A stretch of 64,000 nucleotides of DNA from Streptomyces ferrugineus. Its GTDB lineage: Bacteria > Actinomycetota > Actinomycetes > Streptomycetales > Streptomycetaceae. Below the pieces are notes generated by a model. The model made no database searches and was not told the DNA's origin. It saw nothing but the letters and a program-made list of their open reading frames with translations. How positions within the stretch are numbered: the first letter of the stretch is position 1; the number at the start of each line of letters is the position of its first letter. The DNA lies in NCBI RefSeq assembly GCF_015160855.1, contig NZ_CP063373.1, positions 2,046,001 through 2,110,000 of the forward strand. The letters run 5' to 3'. Positions 42,049-51,075 of the stretch are shown here, in pieces. The translations under genes were made by a program, and so were the position numbers.

Positions 42049-43662
42049 TCACGCCCCCGCCGCACTGGGCCAACTCTGCGCATTGGGCCACCCGGTGGCC
42101 GGCGCCGGAGACAACCCCGGCCCCGGCCCGGGCCCGGTGGTGCCCCGCACCTGCGCGGCCGTGAGCCCCCCACGGGCCGGCACCCCCGGCGGCGTCGGAC
42201 TGGGGGGCGGCGGCGGCACCACCGCCGCGGCCGGTGCCACGGGTGACGGGAACGGCATCGGAGCCGGTGCCGGTGCCGGCGCCGGTGCCTGAGCGGCGGG
42301 GGCAACGGGCGCGGGCGCCGGCATCGGGGCCACCGGAGCCGGCGCCGGCATCGGCATACCGCCCCCCGGCGGCACCGCCTGTGGCACCGGCTGCGGCTGA
42401 GGCGCCGCGGGCATCCCGGCTCCCACGGCCTGAGCGGCAAGGCCCTGGACTCCGGCGCCGTTGGTGGAGCTGACCAACCGGTCCACGGCCGCCGTACCCG
42501 AGCTGTAGTTGGTCCCTGTACCGAGCTCGGGTACGGCGGCTCCCCTCCTGGTCCCGTAGAGCACCTGCTCCAGGCCGGACACCAGGCGACGCACATCCAC
42601 CTGGGGGCGCACCACGAGTCGCAGGAAGCGGCTGGACGAACCGATCTTGTTGCCGCACTCGCGGACCAGGATCCGGTGCTCGGTGAGCAGCCGGTCGCGG
42701 ACCACGGTGCCCTCCGCGCCCACGGGGAGGCGTACGAAGAGGAAGTTGCCCTGTGACGGGTAGACCGTCAGACCGGGCAGCTGGGCCAGATGGCTCGCCA
42801 TGTCGAGGCGGTCCCGGCGCACCTGCTGAAGGCTCTGCGCGTACTCGGGGCCGTGCTCCTTCAGCATGAACACCACGTGCTCGGCGAAGGCGTTGAGGTT
42901 CCACTTCGGCAGCATGGAGCGGACCATGCCGGCCAGCGCCGGGTTGGCGACGAGGTAGCCGAAGCGGATGCCGTGCAGGCCGAAGTTCTTGCCGAGGCTG
43001 CGCAGGACGATGACGTTCGGCCGGAGCATCGCCTCCTGGACGACCGACGGTTCCTGCTCGGCGTCGGCGAACTCCAGGAAGGACTCGTCGATGATGACCA
43101 GGTCCAGGTCGGCCATCGCGTCCATGAACTGCACCAGCGCGTGCTTGTGGAGATAGCCGCCGTCGGGGTTGTTCGGGTTGCAGATGACCGCCACCCGGGT
43201 CCCCCTGGCCCGGATGAACTCGGCGTACTGGGCCAGGTCCAGGGCGAATCCGCTGGACTCCTGGAGCGGGAACATGTCGACCCGCTTGCCGGTCTCCATC
43301 GGCTGGTCGGTCCAGCGGCCGAAGGTGGGGACGGGGATGGCGAGGGACTCCCGGACCATCAGATGGTCGATCCAGGTGATGAGCTCGGTCGATCCGTTGC
43401 CCATCGCCACGCACTGCGGCGGAAGCTGGAGCAGGCTGCACAGTTCGGACGTGATCGTGTCGGCGCTGCTCGGGTAGAAGGTGATGATGTCCCGCAGCTT
43501 CCCCGCCATCTCCTGGAACATCTCCGGGGTGGGGAAGTACGGATTGCAGGGGATGCAGAAGTCGACCGGACCGGCCCCGTCGCCGCCCTCCCGCGTCAGC
43601 GCCGCCATCGACGGGCTGTGTGCCGCGGTGCTGCGGAACAGCGAGGTGACGTTGTCGGCCAT
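42049..43662 (-). CDS. PLP-dependent class I/II aminotransferase with long Pro/Ala-rich tail
   Basis: 537 residues from ATG 43662 with GGAGG upstream. The fold-type I core (about 20-385) resembles histidinol-phosphate aminotransferase/CobC-like enzymes: VDFCIPCNPYFPTPEMFQEM, VICNPNNPDGGYLHKH, VIIDESFLEFAD, and the PLP-lysine site LRSLGKNFGLHGIRFGYL. After residue about 390 comes a 145-residue low-complexity tail rich in Pro, Ala and Gly (repeats such as PAPAPVAPMPAPAPVAP) ending in SAAGA. No amino-acid biosynthesis partner is adjacent. The tail may tether or separate the enzyme. The leader RNA appears able to hide the ribosome-binding site. Confidence 0.82.
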   Translation of the reverse strand: MADNVTSLFRSTAAHSPSMAALTREGGDGAGPVDFCIPCNPYFPTPEMFQEMAGKLRDIITFYPSSADTITSELCSLLQLPPQCVAMGNGSTELITWIDHLMVRESLAIPVPTFGRWTDQPMETGKRVDMFPLQESSGFALDLAQYAEFIRARGTRVAVICNPNNPDGGYLHKHALVQFMDAMADLDLVIIDESFLEFADAEQEPSVVQEAMLRPNVIVLRSLGKNFGLHGIRFGYLVANPALAGMVRSMLPKWNLNAFAEHVVFMLKEHGPEYAQSLQQVRRDRLDMASHLAQLPGLTVYPSQGNFLFVRLPVGAEGTVVRDRLLTEHRILVRECGNKIGSSSRFLRLVVRPQVDVRRLVSGLEQVLYGTRRGAAVPELGTGTNYSSGTAAVDRLVSSTNGAGVQGLAAQAVGAGMPAAPQPQPVPQAVPPGGGMPMPAPAPVAPMPAPAPVAPAAQAPAPAPAPAPMPFPSPVAPAAAVVPPPPPSPTPPGVPARGGLTAAQVRGTTGPGPGPGLSPAPATGWPNAQSWPSAAGA

Positions 43663-43666
43663 GGAA

Positions 43667-43758
43667 CCTCCGTATGGGGCGGACCCGGTGGGGACGGCCG
43701 GGCCCGTCGTCTTGGGTGGCCCGCGCGGGGGAGCGCGGGCCGTCCTTACATACGGAGG
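43667..43758 (-). promoter_or_regulatory. Leader RNA that can sequester the aminotransferase ribosome-binding site
   Basis: CCTCCGTATG in the leader RNA (43758-43749, minus strand) pairs perfectly with CATACGGAGG (43676-43667), whose GGAGG is the ribosome-binding site 4 bases before the ATG. Between them an inner 9-bp hairpin (43718-43726 with 43733-43741) closes the structure. A perfect 10-bp palindrome, GAGGTACCTC, lies just upstream at 43762-43771. Confidence 0.55.
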
Positions 43759-43799
43759 CTGGAGGTACCTCGTTCAATAGATGTGACAGAAGTATGAAG

Positions 43800-44849
43800 C
43801 TATCGACTGAATGAGTGGACCGTCGTCGAGCGGTACGTCTGCCCCGGCCGCAGCACCGTCGACGGGAACGACGGCTGGTTCGGCGAGTCCGGGAAGTGCT
43901 GCGTCTCCAGGCACAGCGCGTCACCCTGCCGGTAGATCCGTCCGCTCGGGCCGACCAGCGTGCCGTCGAGGAAGTTGCCGGAGTAGAACTGCAGGCCGGG
44001 CTCGGTGGTCGCCATCCGCAGGGTGCGGCCGGAGGAGGGGTCCTTCAGCGTGGCGATCCACTCGGGCTTCGGCGAGATGCCCTTGTCGAGCACCCAGTTG
44101 TGGTCGATGCCCTTGGCGTACAGCAGTTGCTGGTGCGTTTCGCGGAGGTTCTCGCCGATCGCCTTGGAGCGGCGGAAGTCGAACGGGGTGTCCGCGACCG
44201 GGGCCGGCTCACCGGTGGGGATGAGGCCCGGGTCGACCGGTGTATAGCGGGAGGCGGCGATCTTCAGCTCGTGGTTCTCGATCGTGCCGCTGCCCTCGCC
44301 GGCGAGGTTCCAGTACACGTGGCTGGTGAGGTTGACGACGGTGGCCTTGTCGGTGGTGGCCTCGTAGTCGACGCGCCAGTCGCCGTGCTGGGTGAGGGTG
44401 TACGTCACCTTCGTCTTCAGCGTGCCGGGGTAGCCCATCTCCCCGTCGACCGAGGTGTGGTGCAGGTACAGGCCGACGTCCGGGCCCTTGGTGAACGGCT
44501 CGATGTCCCAGACGACCTTGTCGAAGCCCATGGTGCCGCCGCCGTGCAGGCTGTTCTCGCCGTCGTTGACGGACAGCCGGTACGTCTTGCCGTCCAGCGT
44601 GAACTCGCCCTTGCCGATGCGGTTGCCGTACCGCCCGATCAGGGCGCCGAAGTACGGGCTGGCGGAGACGTAGTCCTCGATGTTGTCGAAGCCCAGGCAG
44701 ACGTTGGCGTAGTGGCCACGCCGGTCCGGGATCTCCAGGGACCGCACGATGCCGCCGTAGGAGAGGACCTTCATCCGCGTGCCGCCGTTGGCCAGCGACC
44801 AGCTGTGGATCTCGGTGCCGTCGGCGAGCTTGCCGAAGAGTTCCTTCAC
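43800..44849 (-). CDS. galM: Aldose 1-epimerase (galactose mutarotase)
   Basis: 349 residues from GTG 44849. The GalM fold is clear: GGTRMKVLSYGGIVRSLEIP, NRIGKGEFTLDGKTYRLSVN, GENSLHGGGTMGFDKVVW (one catalytic His), LTSHVYWNLAGEGSGTIENH (second His) and CLETQHFPDSPNQPSFPS (catalytic Glu). It interconverts alpha and beta aldoses after uptake. It has no signal peptide. It follows the XylFGH-like transporter operon on the same strand but beyond a strong terminator, so it may depend on read-through or its own promoter. Confidence 0.9.
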   Translation of the reverse strand: MKELFGKLADGTEIHSWSLANGGTRMKVLSYGGIVRSLEIPDRRGHYANVCLGFDNIEDYVSASPYFGALIGRYGNRIGKGEFTLDGKTYRLSVNDGENSLHGGGTMGFDKVVWDIEPFTKGPDVGLYLHHTSVDGEMGYPGTLKTKVTYTLTQHGDWRVDYEATTDKATVVNLTSHVYWNLAGEGSGTIENHELKIAASRYTPVDPGLIPTGEPAPVADTPFDFRRSKAIGENLRETHQQLLYAKGIDHNWVLDKGISPKPEWIATLKDPSSGRTLRMATTEPGLQFYSGNFLDGTLVGPSGRIYRQGDALCLETQHFPDSPNQPSFPSTVLRPGQTYRSTTVHSFSR

Positions 44850-44874
44850 GGGTTGCTCCCCGCCCTTCTCACAC

Positions 44875-44908
44875 GAAGGGGGCCCCGCCTTCCGGTGGGG
44901 CCCCCTTC
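44875..44908 (-). terminator. Terminator of the XylFGH-like operon
   Basis: GAAGGGGGCCCC pairs with GGGGCCCCCTTC (12 bp, 10-base loop), 9 bases after the permease stop. Confidence 0.85.
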
Positions 44909-44916
44909 CGGTGCTG

Positions 44917-46161
44917 TCAGCTACCGACCTTGCGCTTGTTCCATACGTCGAACCCGACCGCGGCCAGCAGCACCATGCCCTTGATGACCTGCTGCCAGTC
45001 GGTGCCGATGCCGACGAGGTTCATGCCGTTGTTCAGCACGCCCAGGACCAGGCCGCCGATGATCGCGCCGAGGACCGTGCCGACGCCGCCGCTCATCGAC
45101 GCGCCGCCGATGAACGAGGCCGCGATGGCCTCCAGCTCGAAGTTGAGGCCGGCCTTGGGGGAGGCCGCGTTGAAGCGGGCGGCGAAGACCAGACCCGCCA
45201 GGGCCGCGAGCATGCCCATGTTCAGGAAGACCAGGAACGTGACCTTCTTGTCCTTCACACCCGACAGCTTGGCCGCGGGCAGGTTGCCGCCGATCGCGTA
45301 GATGTGGCGGCCGATGATCGCGTTGCGCATCACATAGCCGAAGCCGACGAGCAGCACGCCCAGGATGAGCAGCACGATCGGGGCGCCCTTGTAGCTGGCC
45401 AGCAGCATCGTCAGCGTCAGGATGGCGGCGCCGAGCGCGACCAGCTTCAGCAGGAACAGGTTGAAGGGCGGGACCTCGAGGGAGAACTCCTGCGAGCGGC
45501 GGCGGTCACGGAACTCCTGGAAGACCACGAACGCGATCAGCGCGAAGCCGAGCAACAGGGTGAGATTGTGGTAGTTCGTGTTCGGACCGACCTCGGGCAG
45601 GAAGCCGTTGGCGACCTTCTGCAGACCCTTCGGGAACGGGCCGAGGGTCTGGCCCTCCAGGAAGATCTCGGTCAGGCCGCGCCAGATCAGCATGCCCGCG
45701 AGGGTCACGATGAACGAGGGTATGCCGCCGTATGCGATGAAGAACCCTTGGATGGCGCCCGCGATCGCGCCCACCGCGAGGCACAGGATCACCGCGACCG
45801 GCCAGGGCAGATCGTTTTTGACCATGAACACGGCCGCCATCGATCCGATGAACGCCGTCAACGAGCCGACCGACAGGTCGATATGGCCCGCGATGATCAC
45901 CAGCATCATGCCCATCGCGAGGATGAGGATGTAGCTGTTCTGCAGCACCAGGTTGGAGACGTTGCGCGGCAGCAGCAGGTCACCGTCGGTCCACACGGCG
46001 AACAGCGCCACGATCAGGCTGAGGGCGATCAGCATGCCGTACTGGCGCATGTTGCGGCGCAGGCCGTCCAGCACCAGCTGGAGCAGACCGTCGCCCGCGG
46101 CCCCTCCGCTCTTGCCCGGCGGCGCGGGGGCCGGGGTCTTGGCGGTCACATCCGTGCTCAT
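44917..46161 (-). CDS. Monosaccharide ABC transporter permease (XylH/MmsB type)
   Basis: 414 residues from ATG 46161, overlapping the ATPase stop as ATGA. About ten membrane segments. Family landmarks are [60 protein letters not shown] and [20 protein letters not shown]. The larger-than-usual loop after [18 protein letters not shown] is typical of MmsB/XylH rather than RbsC. It imports xylose or a similar monosaccharide. Confidence 0.88.
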   Translation of the reverse strand: MSTDVTAKTPAPAPPGKSGGAAGDGLLQLVLDGLRRNMRQYGMLIALSLIVALFAVWTDGDLLLPRNVSNLVLQNSYILILAMGMMLVIIAGHIDLSVGSLTAFIGSMAAVFMVKNDLPWPVAVILCLAVGAIAGAIQGFFIAYGGIPSFIVTLAGMLIWRGLTEIFLEGQTLGPFPKGLQKVANGFLPEVGPNTNYHNLTLLLGFALIAFVVFQEFRDRRRSQEFSLEVPPFNLFLLKLVALGAAILTLTMLLASYKGAPIVLLILGVLLVGFGYVMRNAIIGRHIYAIGGNLPAAKLSGVKDKKVTFLVFLNMGMLAALAGLVFAARFNAASPKAGLNFELEAIAASFIGGASMSGGVGTVLGAIIGGLVLGVLNNGMNLVGIGTDWQQVIKGMVLLAAVGFDVWNKRKVGS

Positions 46162-47708
46162 CGGGATACCTCTTTGTCCTTCGTCATCTGACGCATCAGC
46201 GATTCCTGCGAGGCCTCGGCCCGCGAGAACTCGCCGGTCAGCCGCCCCGCGGCCATCGTGTAGATGCGGTCGCACATACCGAGCAGCTCCGGCAGCTCGG
46301 AGGAGATGAAGACGACCGCCTTGCCCTGGGCGGCCAGCTGGTCGATGACCGTGTAGATCTCGTACTTGGCACCGACGTCGATGCCGCGCGTCGGCTCGTC
46401 CAGGATCAGCACGTCCGGACCCGCGAAGATCCACTTGCTGAGGACGACCTTCTGCTGGTTGCCGCCGGACAGCTTGCCCACCGGCTCGAAGACGGTCGGC
46501 GCCTTGATGTTCATGGACTTGCGGAAGCCCTCGGCGACCTGCCGCTCCTCGTGCTCGTCGACCACGCCCCGCTTGGCGACCTTGCCCAGCGCGCTGAGCG
46601 AGATGTTGCGGTTGATGGTGTCGATGAGGTTGAGGCCGTAGTGCTTGCGGTCCTCGGTGACATACGCGATGCCGTGCTTGACCGCCTCGGCGACGGTCTT
46701 GGTACGGATCTCCGTGCCGTCCTTGAGGACCGTGCCGCCCGCGTGGCGGCCGTACGTCCGCCCGAAGACGCTCATCGCCAGCTCGGTGCGGCCGGCGCCC
46801 ATCAGGCCCGCGATGCCGACGATCTCGCCGCGCCGCACCTCGATCGACACATCGTCGACGACCTTGCGCTGCTGGTCGATCGGGTGGTGCACGGTCCAGT
46901 TGCGGATCTCCAGCGCCGGGTGGGCGCCCTCCTCCGGCTCGTGCGGGGTGCGCTCGGGGAAGCGGTGCTCCAGGTCCCGGCCGACCATGCCGCTGATGAT
47001 CCGGTCCTCGGTGGTCTCCGGCGCCTTCACATCGAGGGTCTCGATGGTCTTGCCGTCGCGGAGGATCGTCACCGAGTCGGCGACCTTGCGGATCTCGTTG
47101 AGCTTGTGGGAGATGATGATCGAGGTGATGCCCTGCTTCTTCAACTCCAGGATCAGATCCAGGAGTTTGCCGCTGTCCTCGTCGTTCAGGGCCGCGGTCG
47201 GCTCATCCAGGATGAGCAGTTTCACCTTCTTGGACAGCGCCTTCGCGATCTCCACGAGCTGCTGCTTGCCCACGCCGATGTCGGCGACGCGGGTGTCGGG
47301 GTGATCGCTCAGCCCGACCCGGCGCAGCAGCTCGGTGGCGTGCCGCAGGGTCTCCCGCCAGTCGATGAACCCGCTCTTGGCGTGCTCGTTGCCGAGGAAG
47401 ATGTTCTCCGCGAGGGAGAGGTAGGGCGACAGCGCCAGTTCCTGGTGGATGATGACGATGCCGTGCTGCTCGCTCGCCCGGATGTCCTTGAACTCGCAGA
47501 CCTCCCCCTCGAAGAGGATGTCTCCCTCGTAGGTGCCGTGCGGGTGGACGCCGGAGAGGACCTTCATCAGGGTCGACTTACCGGCGCCGTTCTCCCCGCA
47601 GATGGCGTGGACCTCGCCCTGCTGGACGGTCAGCGTGACGTCCGACAGCGCTTTGACGCCGGGAAAGGTCTTGACGATCGAGCGCATTTCCAGGACGGGT
47701 CCCGCCAT
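46158..47708 (-). CDS. Monosaccharide ABC transporter ATP-binding protein (XylG/MmsA type)
   Basis: 516 residues from ATG 47708, with GGAAGG 8 bases upstream; a TTG five codons earlier is less likely. It carries two ABC cassettes: Walker [13 protein letters not shown], signature [15 protein letters not shown] and Walker [13 protein letters not shown] in the first; [26 protein letters not shown] and [14 protein letters not shown] in the second. The second Walker A is degenerate, which is normal in the family. It powers the permease encoded next. Confidence 0.92.
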   Translation of the reverse strand: MAGPVLEMRSIVKTFPGVKALSDVTLTVQQGEVHAICGENGAGKSTLMKVLSGVHPHGTYEGDILFEGEVCEFKDIRASEQHGIVIIHQELALSPYLSLAENIFLGNEHAKSGFIDWRETLRHATELLRRVGLSDHPDTRVADIGVGKQQLVEIAKALSKKVKLLILDEPTAALNDEDSGKLLDLILELKKQGITSIIISHKLNEIRKVADSVTILRDGKTIETLDVKAPETTEDRIISGMVGRDLEHRFPERTPHEPEEGAHPALEIRNWTVHHPIDQQRKVVDDVSIEVRRGEIVGIAGLMGAGRTELAMSVFGRTYGRHAGGTVLKDGTEIRTKTVAEAVKHGIAYVTEDRKHYGLNLIDTINRNISLSALGKVAKRGVVDEHEERQVAEGFRKSMNIKAPTVFEPVGKLSGGNQQKVVLSKWIFAGPDVLILDEPTRGIDVGAKYEIYTVIDQLAAQGKAVVFISSELPELLGMCDRIYTMAAGRLTGEFSRAEASQESLMRQMTKDKEVSR

Positions 47709-47740
47709 GGTCGTGCCTTCCAATCCGTAGGAGACGGCGG

Positions 47741-48853
47741 TTAGTTGAGGTCGCTTTCCTTGATGTAGCCGGAGTCGACGACCGTCTCCTTGTAGTTCGT
47801 CTTGTCGACGCTGACCGGCGTCAGCAGGTAGGCCGGGACCACCTTGGAGCCGTTGTCGTAGGTCTTGGTGTCGTTGACCTCGGGCTTCTTGTCGTTCAGG
47901 ACCGCGTCGACCATGTTCGAGGCCACCTTGGCGAGCTCACGGGTGTCCTTGTAGACGGTCATCGACTGCTGGTCGGCGATGATCGACTTCACCGAGGCGA
48001 CCTCGGCGTCCTGGCCGGTGACGATCGGCAGCGGCTTGCTCTTGGTGCCGTAGCTGTCCGACTTCAGCGCCGACAGGATGCCGATGGAGATGCCGTCGTA
48101 CGGCGACAGCACCGCGTCGACCCGGTCGCTGCGGTAGGACCCGGTCAGGATGTCGTCCATGCGCTTCTGGGCGGTGCCGCCGTCCCAGCGCAGGGTGGTG
48201 ACCTGGTTGAGCTCGGTCTGGCCGGACTTGACGACGAGCTGCTTCTTGTCGATGTACGGCTGCAGGACGTTCATCGCGCCCTGGAAGAAGTAGCGCGTGT
48301 TGTTGTCGTCGTTGGAGCCGGCGAACAGCTCGATGTTGAACGGGCCCTTCTTGGAGCCGTCCTTCAGGCCCAGCTTCTCGACGATGTAGGTGCCCTGGAG
48401 CTCGCCGACCTTCTCGTTGTCGAACGACGCGTAGTAGTCGACGTTCTCCGTGCCCAGGATCAGGCGGTCGTAGGAGATCACCGGGATGTCCGCGTCCTTG
48501 GCCTGCTGGAGCACGCTGTTCATCGTCTTGTTGTCGATGGCCGCGATGATCAGCGCCTTGACGCCCTGCGTGATCAGGTTCTCGATCTGCGAGACCTGCT
48601 GGTCCGGGTCGTCCTCGCCGTAGACCAGCTGGGTCTTGTAGCCCTTGGACTCCAGGTCCTTCTTGACGTTGTTGCCGTCGGCGATCCAGCGCTCGGAGGA
48701 CTTGGTGGGCATCGCGATGCCGATGGTGGCGCCCTTGGTGTCGCCACCCTTCTCCTCGCTCCCACCCTCACTGTTCTGGCCGCAGGCGGACAGGGTCAGG
48801 GCGAGGGAGGCGGCGGAGGCTATGGCGGCGAGGGCGGCTCTGCGGTTGCGCAT
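47741..48853 (-). CDS. Monosaccharide-binding lipoprotein (XylF/ChvE type)
   Basis: 370 residues from ATG 48853, 9 bases after AAGG. The lipoprotein signal ends at [11 protein letters not shown], so the mature protein is lipid-anchored. The periplasmic-binding fold reads [40 protein letters not shown] and [20 protein letters not shown], close to ChvE/XylF sugar-binding proteins. Likely ligands are xylose, arabinose or galactose. The 138-base upstream gap holds no motif of the TGTTCGA type, so it may be controlled differently from the other sugar units. Confidence 0.88.
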   Translation of the reverse strand: MRNRRAALAAIASAASLALTLSACGQNSEGGSEEKGGDTKGATIGIAMPTKSSERWIADGNNVKKDLESKGYKTQLVYGEDDPDQQVSQIENLITQGVKALIIAAIDNKTMNSVLQQAKDADIPVISYDRLILGTENVDYYASFDNEKVGELQGTYIVEKLGLKDGSKKGPFNIELFAGSNDDNNTRYFFQGAMNVLQPYIDKKQLVVKSGQTELNQVTTLRWDGGTAQKRMDDILTGSYRSDRVDAVLSPYDGISIGILSALKSDSYGTKSKPLPIVTGQDAEVASVKSIIADQQSMTVYKDTRELAKVASNMVDAVLNDKKPEVNDTKTYDNGSKVVPAYLLTPVSVDKTNYKETVVDSGYIKESDLN

Positions 48854-48991
48854 GGTCATCATCCTTGATGTGTGTGCAGGGCTCGGTCTGGGATGCGAAG
48901 TCGCCCGGAGGATCATGCCCGGAAGACCGAGAAGCGGTGCGTGGGATTCTGCGCGACTGTGTCGTCTTTTGTCGCGGATGTTTCTGGAACG

Positions 48992-49960
48992 TTATGCCGA
49001 GTGACCGAACCGTGTCAGAGCGCCCGGCAGCCGCGAACCGAGCGGCGCCATGTCGCCGTCCGCGCCATGCCGCGCCAGCAGATCCAGGGCGAGCCGGCCG
49101 CGCCGCACCCGCTCCTTGGCGGTGGTCAGGGTCAGGTCCCGCATGTGGTGGCCGTACGGGTAGATACCGGGCGCCTTGGACAGGCCGAACTTCAGATAGA
49201 TCGGTGCGCCACGCCGGATGAGCTCGGCGACCTCGTACATCCGCACATAGCCGCCGAGATCGTCGGGGGCCTCGATGTACATGTCCATGGGGGCGGCGGA
49301 GACCCGCCGGATCTCGGTGAGGTGATCGAGCGTCAGATCGCTGGGCACGTTGATGGAGTCGGCGCCCAGTTGCTCGTACACCGCGTACGCGGCCGGGTTG
49401 ACCGGCCCGATCAGCGCCGAGACCTTCAGGGTGGTGTCGGCGGGGAGGATCCCGGCGGCCCGCGCCCGGTGCAGCGTCCACAGCACGCCCTCGTCGGCGA
49501 CGAGCAGGCACTTGACGCCCAGCTCCGTTGCCCGGACGGCGTCTTCGACGCACCCGGCGACGGCGTCGTGACCGCGGGCGCGCAGTCCGGCGCCCTTGGA
49601 GTCGGTGCGCGTGGACCCGCCGATGTCCCACGTGCCGCGCGGCCCGGTGAACAGGCAGAGCTCGATGTCGCGCTCGGCGGTGGCCTCGACCATCTCGGTG
49701 ATCTCGGCGTCGCTCAGCATCCACACGCCGCTGCCCTGGCTGATCCGGTGGATCGGCACATCGAGGCGCGAGGCCTCCTTGAGGACCACGGCCAGCGCCT
49801 CGGGACCCTCGCACGAGGGGATCTCGGTGCGCCAGCGGCCGCCGCCCGGGAAGGTGTGCGGCGAGGCGTCGGCGGGGGACAGGGCGGGCGCGCCCAGGCC
49901 GAGCGCGGCGAGCGCCTGCTCACCGGGTCGGCGGGCTGCCGTGGCGGAAGCGTCGGTCAC
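48992..49960 (-). CDS. U32-peptidase-like TIM-barrel protein of unknown function
   Basis: 322 residues from GTG 49960. It has a TIM-barrel pattern: LKEASRLDVPIHRISQGSGV, RDIELCLFTGPRGTWDIGG, LGVKCLLVADEGVLWTLHRA, LGADSINVPSDLTLDHLTEI and APIYLKFGLSKAPGIYPYGH. Streptomyces homologues are annotated as peptidase U32 or hypothetical. No proteolytic residues can be assigned, and the sugar-gene context argues for a carbohydrate role. It has its own TGTTCGA-type operator 14 bases upstream of the start. Confidence 0.6.
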   Translation of the reverse strand: MTDASATAARRPGEQALAALGLGAPALSPADASPHTFPGGGRWRTEIPSCEGPEALAVVLKEASRLDVPIHRISQGSGVWMLSDAEITEMVEATAERDIELCLFTGPRGTWDIGGSTRTDSKGAGLRARGHDAVAGCVEDAVRATELGVKCLLVADEGVLWTLHRARAAGILPADTTLKVSALIGPVNPAAYAVYEQLGADSINVPSDLTLDHLTEIRRVSAAPMDMYIEAPDDLGGYVRMYEVAELIRRGAPIYLKFGLSKAPGIYPYGHHMRDLTLTTAKERVRRGRLALDLLARHGADGDMAPLGSRLPGALTRFGHSA

Positions 49961-49973
49961 AAGCTGTCCTTAG

Positions 49974-49991
49974 TGTTCGAAATGTCGGACG
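49974..49991. promoter_or_regulatory. Operator-like site before the U32-like gene
   Basis: TGTTCGAAATGTCGGACG matches the window's sugar-operon palindrome TGTTCGAnATnTCGAACA, with two changes in the right arm. Confidence 0.55.
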
Positions 49992-50023
49992 AAGTTCGCG
50001 GCTCAGGGTGTGGGGGCTTGGGT

Positions 50024-50068
50024 GTACGCCGATACGGGAGCCGTCAGGTTGCCCCCGTACCGGCGTAC
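50024..50068 (-). terminator. Terminator after the dehydratase-dehydrogenase operon
   Basis: GTACGCCGATACGGG pairs with CCCGTACCGGCGTAC with a single mismatch (15 positions). It begins 3 bases past the dehydrogenase stop on the minus strand. Confidence 0.65.
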
Positions 50069-50070
50069 GT

Positions 50071-51075
50071 CTAGGGGCGGAGCAGTACCTTGCCCACCTT
50101 CGGATCACCGGACCCCACCAGCTCGATCGCCTCGGGGAACTCGGCGAGCGGCAGCTCGTGCGTCACCAGCGGCAGCGGATCGAGCAGACCGGCCCCGAAC
50201 ACCCGCACCGTGTGCGCCCAGGCGTCCGGCGGCGCACCGAAGACGGTGTGCACCTCCAGCTGCCGTACGACGAGGTCGGTCGGGTCCAGCCCGTCGGCGC
50301 CCGGCGCCGGGATCCCGGTCAGGACCAGCCGCCCGCCGCGCCTGAGCAGCGCGGCGGAGGTGCGCGCGGCGTCCGCGGACCCGGCGGTCTCGATCACGAC
50401 GTCGATGTCATCGGGGAGCAGCTGGTCCTTCGTGCGGAAGTCGGTGGCGCCGTACTGCCGGGACAGCGCCTCCCGGTCACCCCGGGTGCCGACGACGAGC
50501 AGTTCGGCGGGGGAGATCGCCTTCAGGAACTGAACCGCGAACATGCCGAGGGTGCCGGTGCCGACGACGGCGACCCGCTCGCCCGGCTGGGCGTTCGCCT
50601 TGAGCGCGGCGGCGGCGATGCAGGCGGCGGGCTCCAGGAGAGCCGCGGCCGTCAGGTCGGCGTCGTCCGGCAGGACGTGCAGGAGCCGGGCCGGGAGAGT
50701 CAGCGTGGTGGCCATGGCCCCCGGCTGGGTGAACCCGGTCTCCTCGTAGCCGGCCGTGCACAGCGTCGTCTCACCCGCGTGGCAGCGGTCGCAGACCTGG
50801 CAGTTCCGGAAGCCCTCCCCGACGACCTTGCGGCCGGCCAGGGACGCGGGGACGCCCGCGCCGACCGCCTGGACCGTCCCGGACCACTCGTGGCCCGGCG
50901 TGAGCGGATAGCGGACGTACCCCTCGGGCCGGTTGCCCTGGTACACCTCGCGGTCGCTGCCGCAGATGCCGACCGCGTGGACGCGGACGAGGGCCTCGCC
51001 GGGACCGGGCTCACGAGGCGTGTGCTCGGTGAGCCGGTGCTCACCGGGCGCCTCGATGACGACGGCGGTGCTCAC
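50071..51075 (-). CDS. Zinc-dependent alcohol/polyol dehydrogenase (MDR family)
   Basis: 334 residues from GTG 51075, overlapping the dehydratase stop as GTGA. The catalytic zinc ligands are Cys in VGICGSDREVY, His-Glu in LTPGHEWSGTV and a downstream Glu. The structural zinc Cys cluster is present (NCQVCDRCHAGETTLC). The cofactor loop is VAVVGTGTLGMFAVQF. The enzyme oxidises a sugar, polyol or sugar acid with NAD(P). Coupling to an enolase-superfamily dehydratase points to a sugar-acid pathway. Confidence 0.88.
   Translation of the reverse strand: MSTAVVIEAPGEHRLTEHTPREPGPGEALVRVHAVGICGSDREVYQGNRPEGYVRYPLTPGHEWSGTVQAVGAGVPASLAGRKVVGEGFRNCQVCDRCHAGETTLCTAGYEETGFTQPGAMATTLTLPARLLHVLPDDADLTAAALLEPAACIAAAALKANAQPGERVAVVGTGTLGMFAVQFLKAISPAELLVVGTRGDREALSRQYGATDFRTKDQLLPDDIDVVIETAGSADAARTSAALLRRGGRLVLTGIPAPGADGLDPTDLVVRQLEVHTVFGAPPDAWAHTVRVFGAGLLDPLPLVTHELPLAEFPEAIELVGSGDPKVGKVLLRP

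Noticed and set aside
46158..48853. Defective transporter because the second Walker A of the ATPase is degenerate
   Set aside because: This degeneracy is normal in XylG/RbsA/MmsA tandem ATPases.
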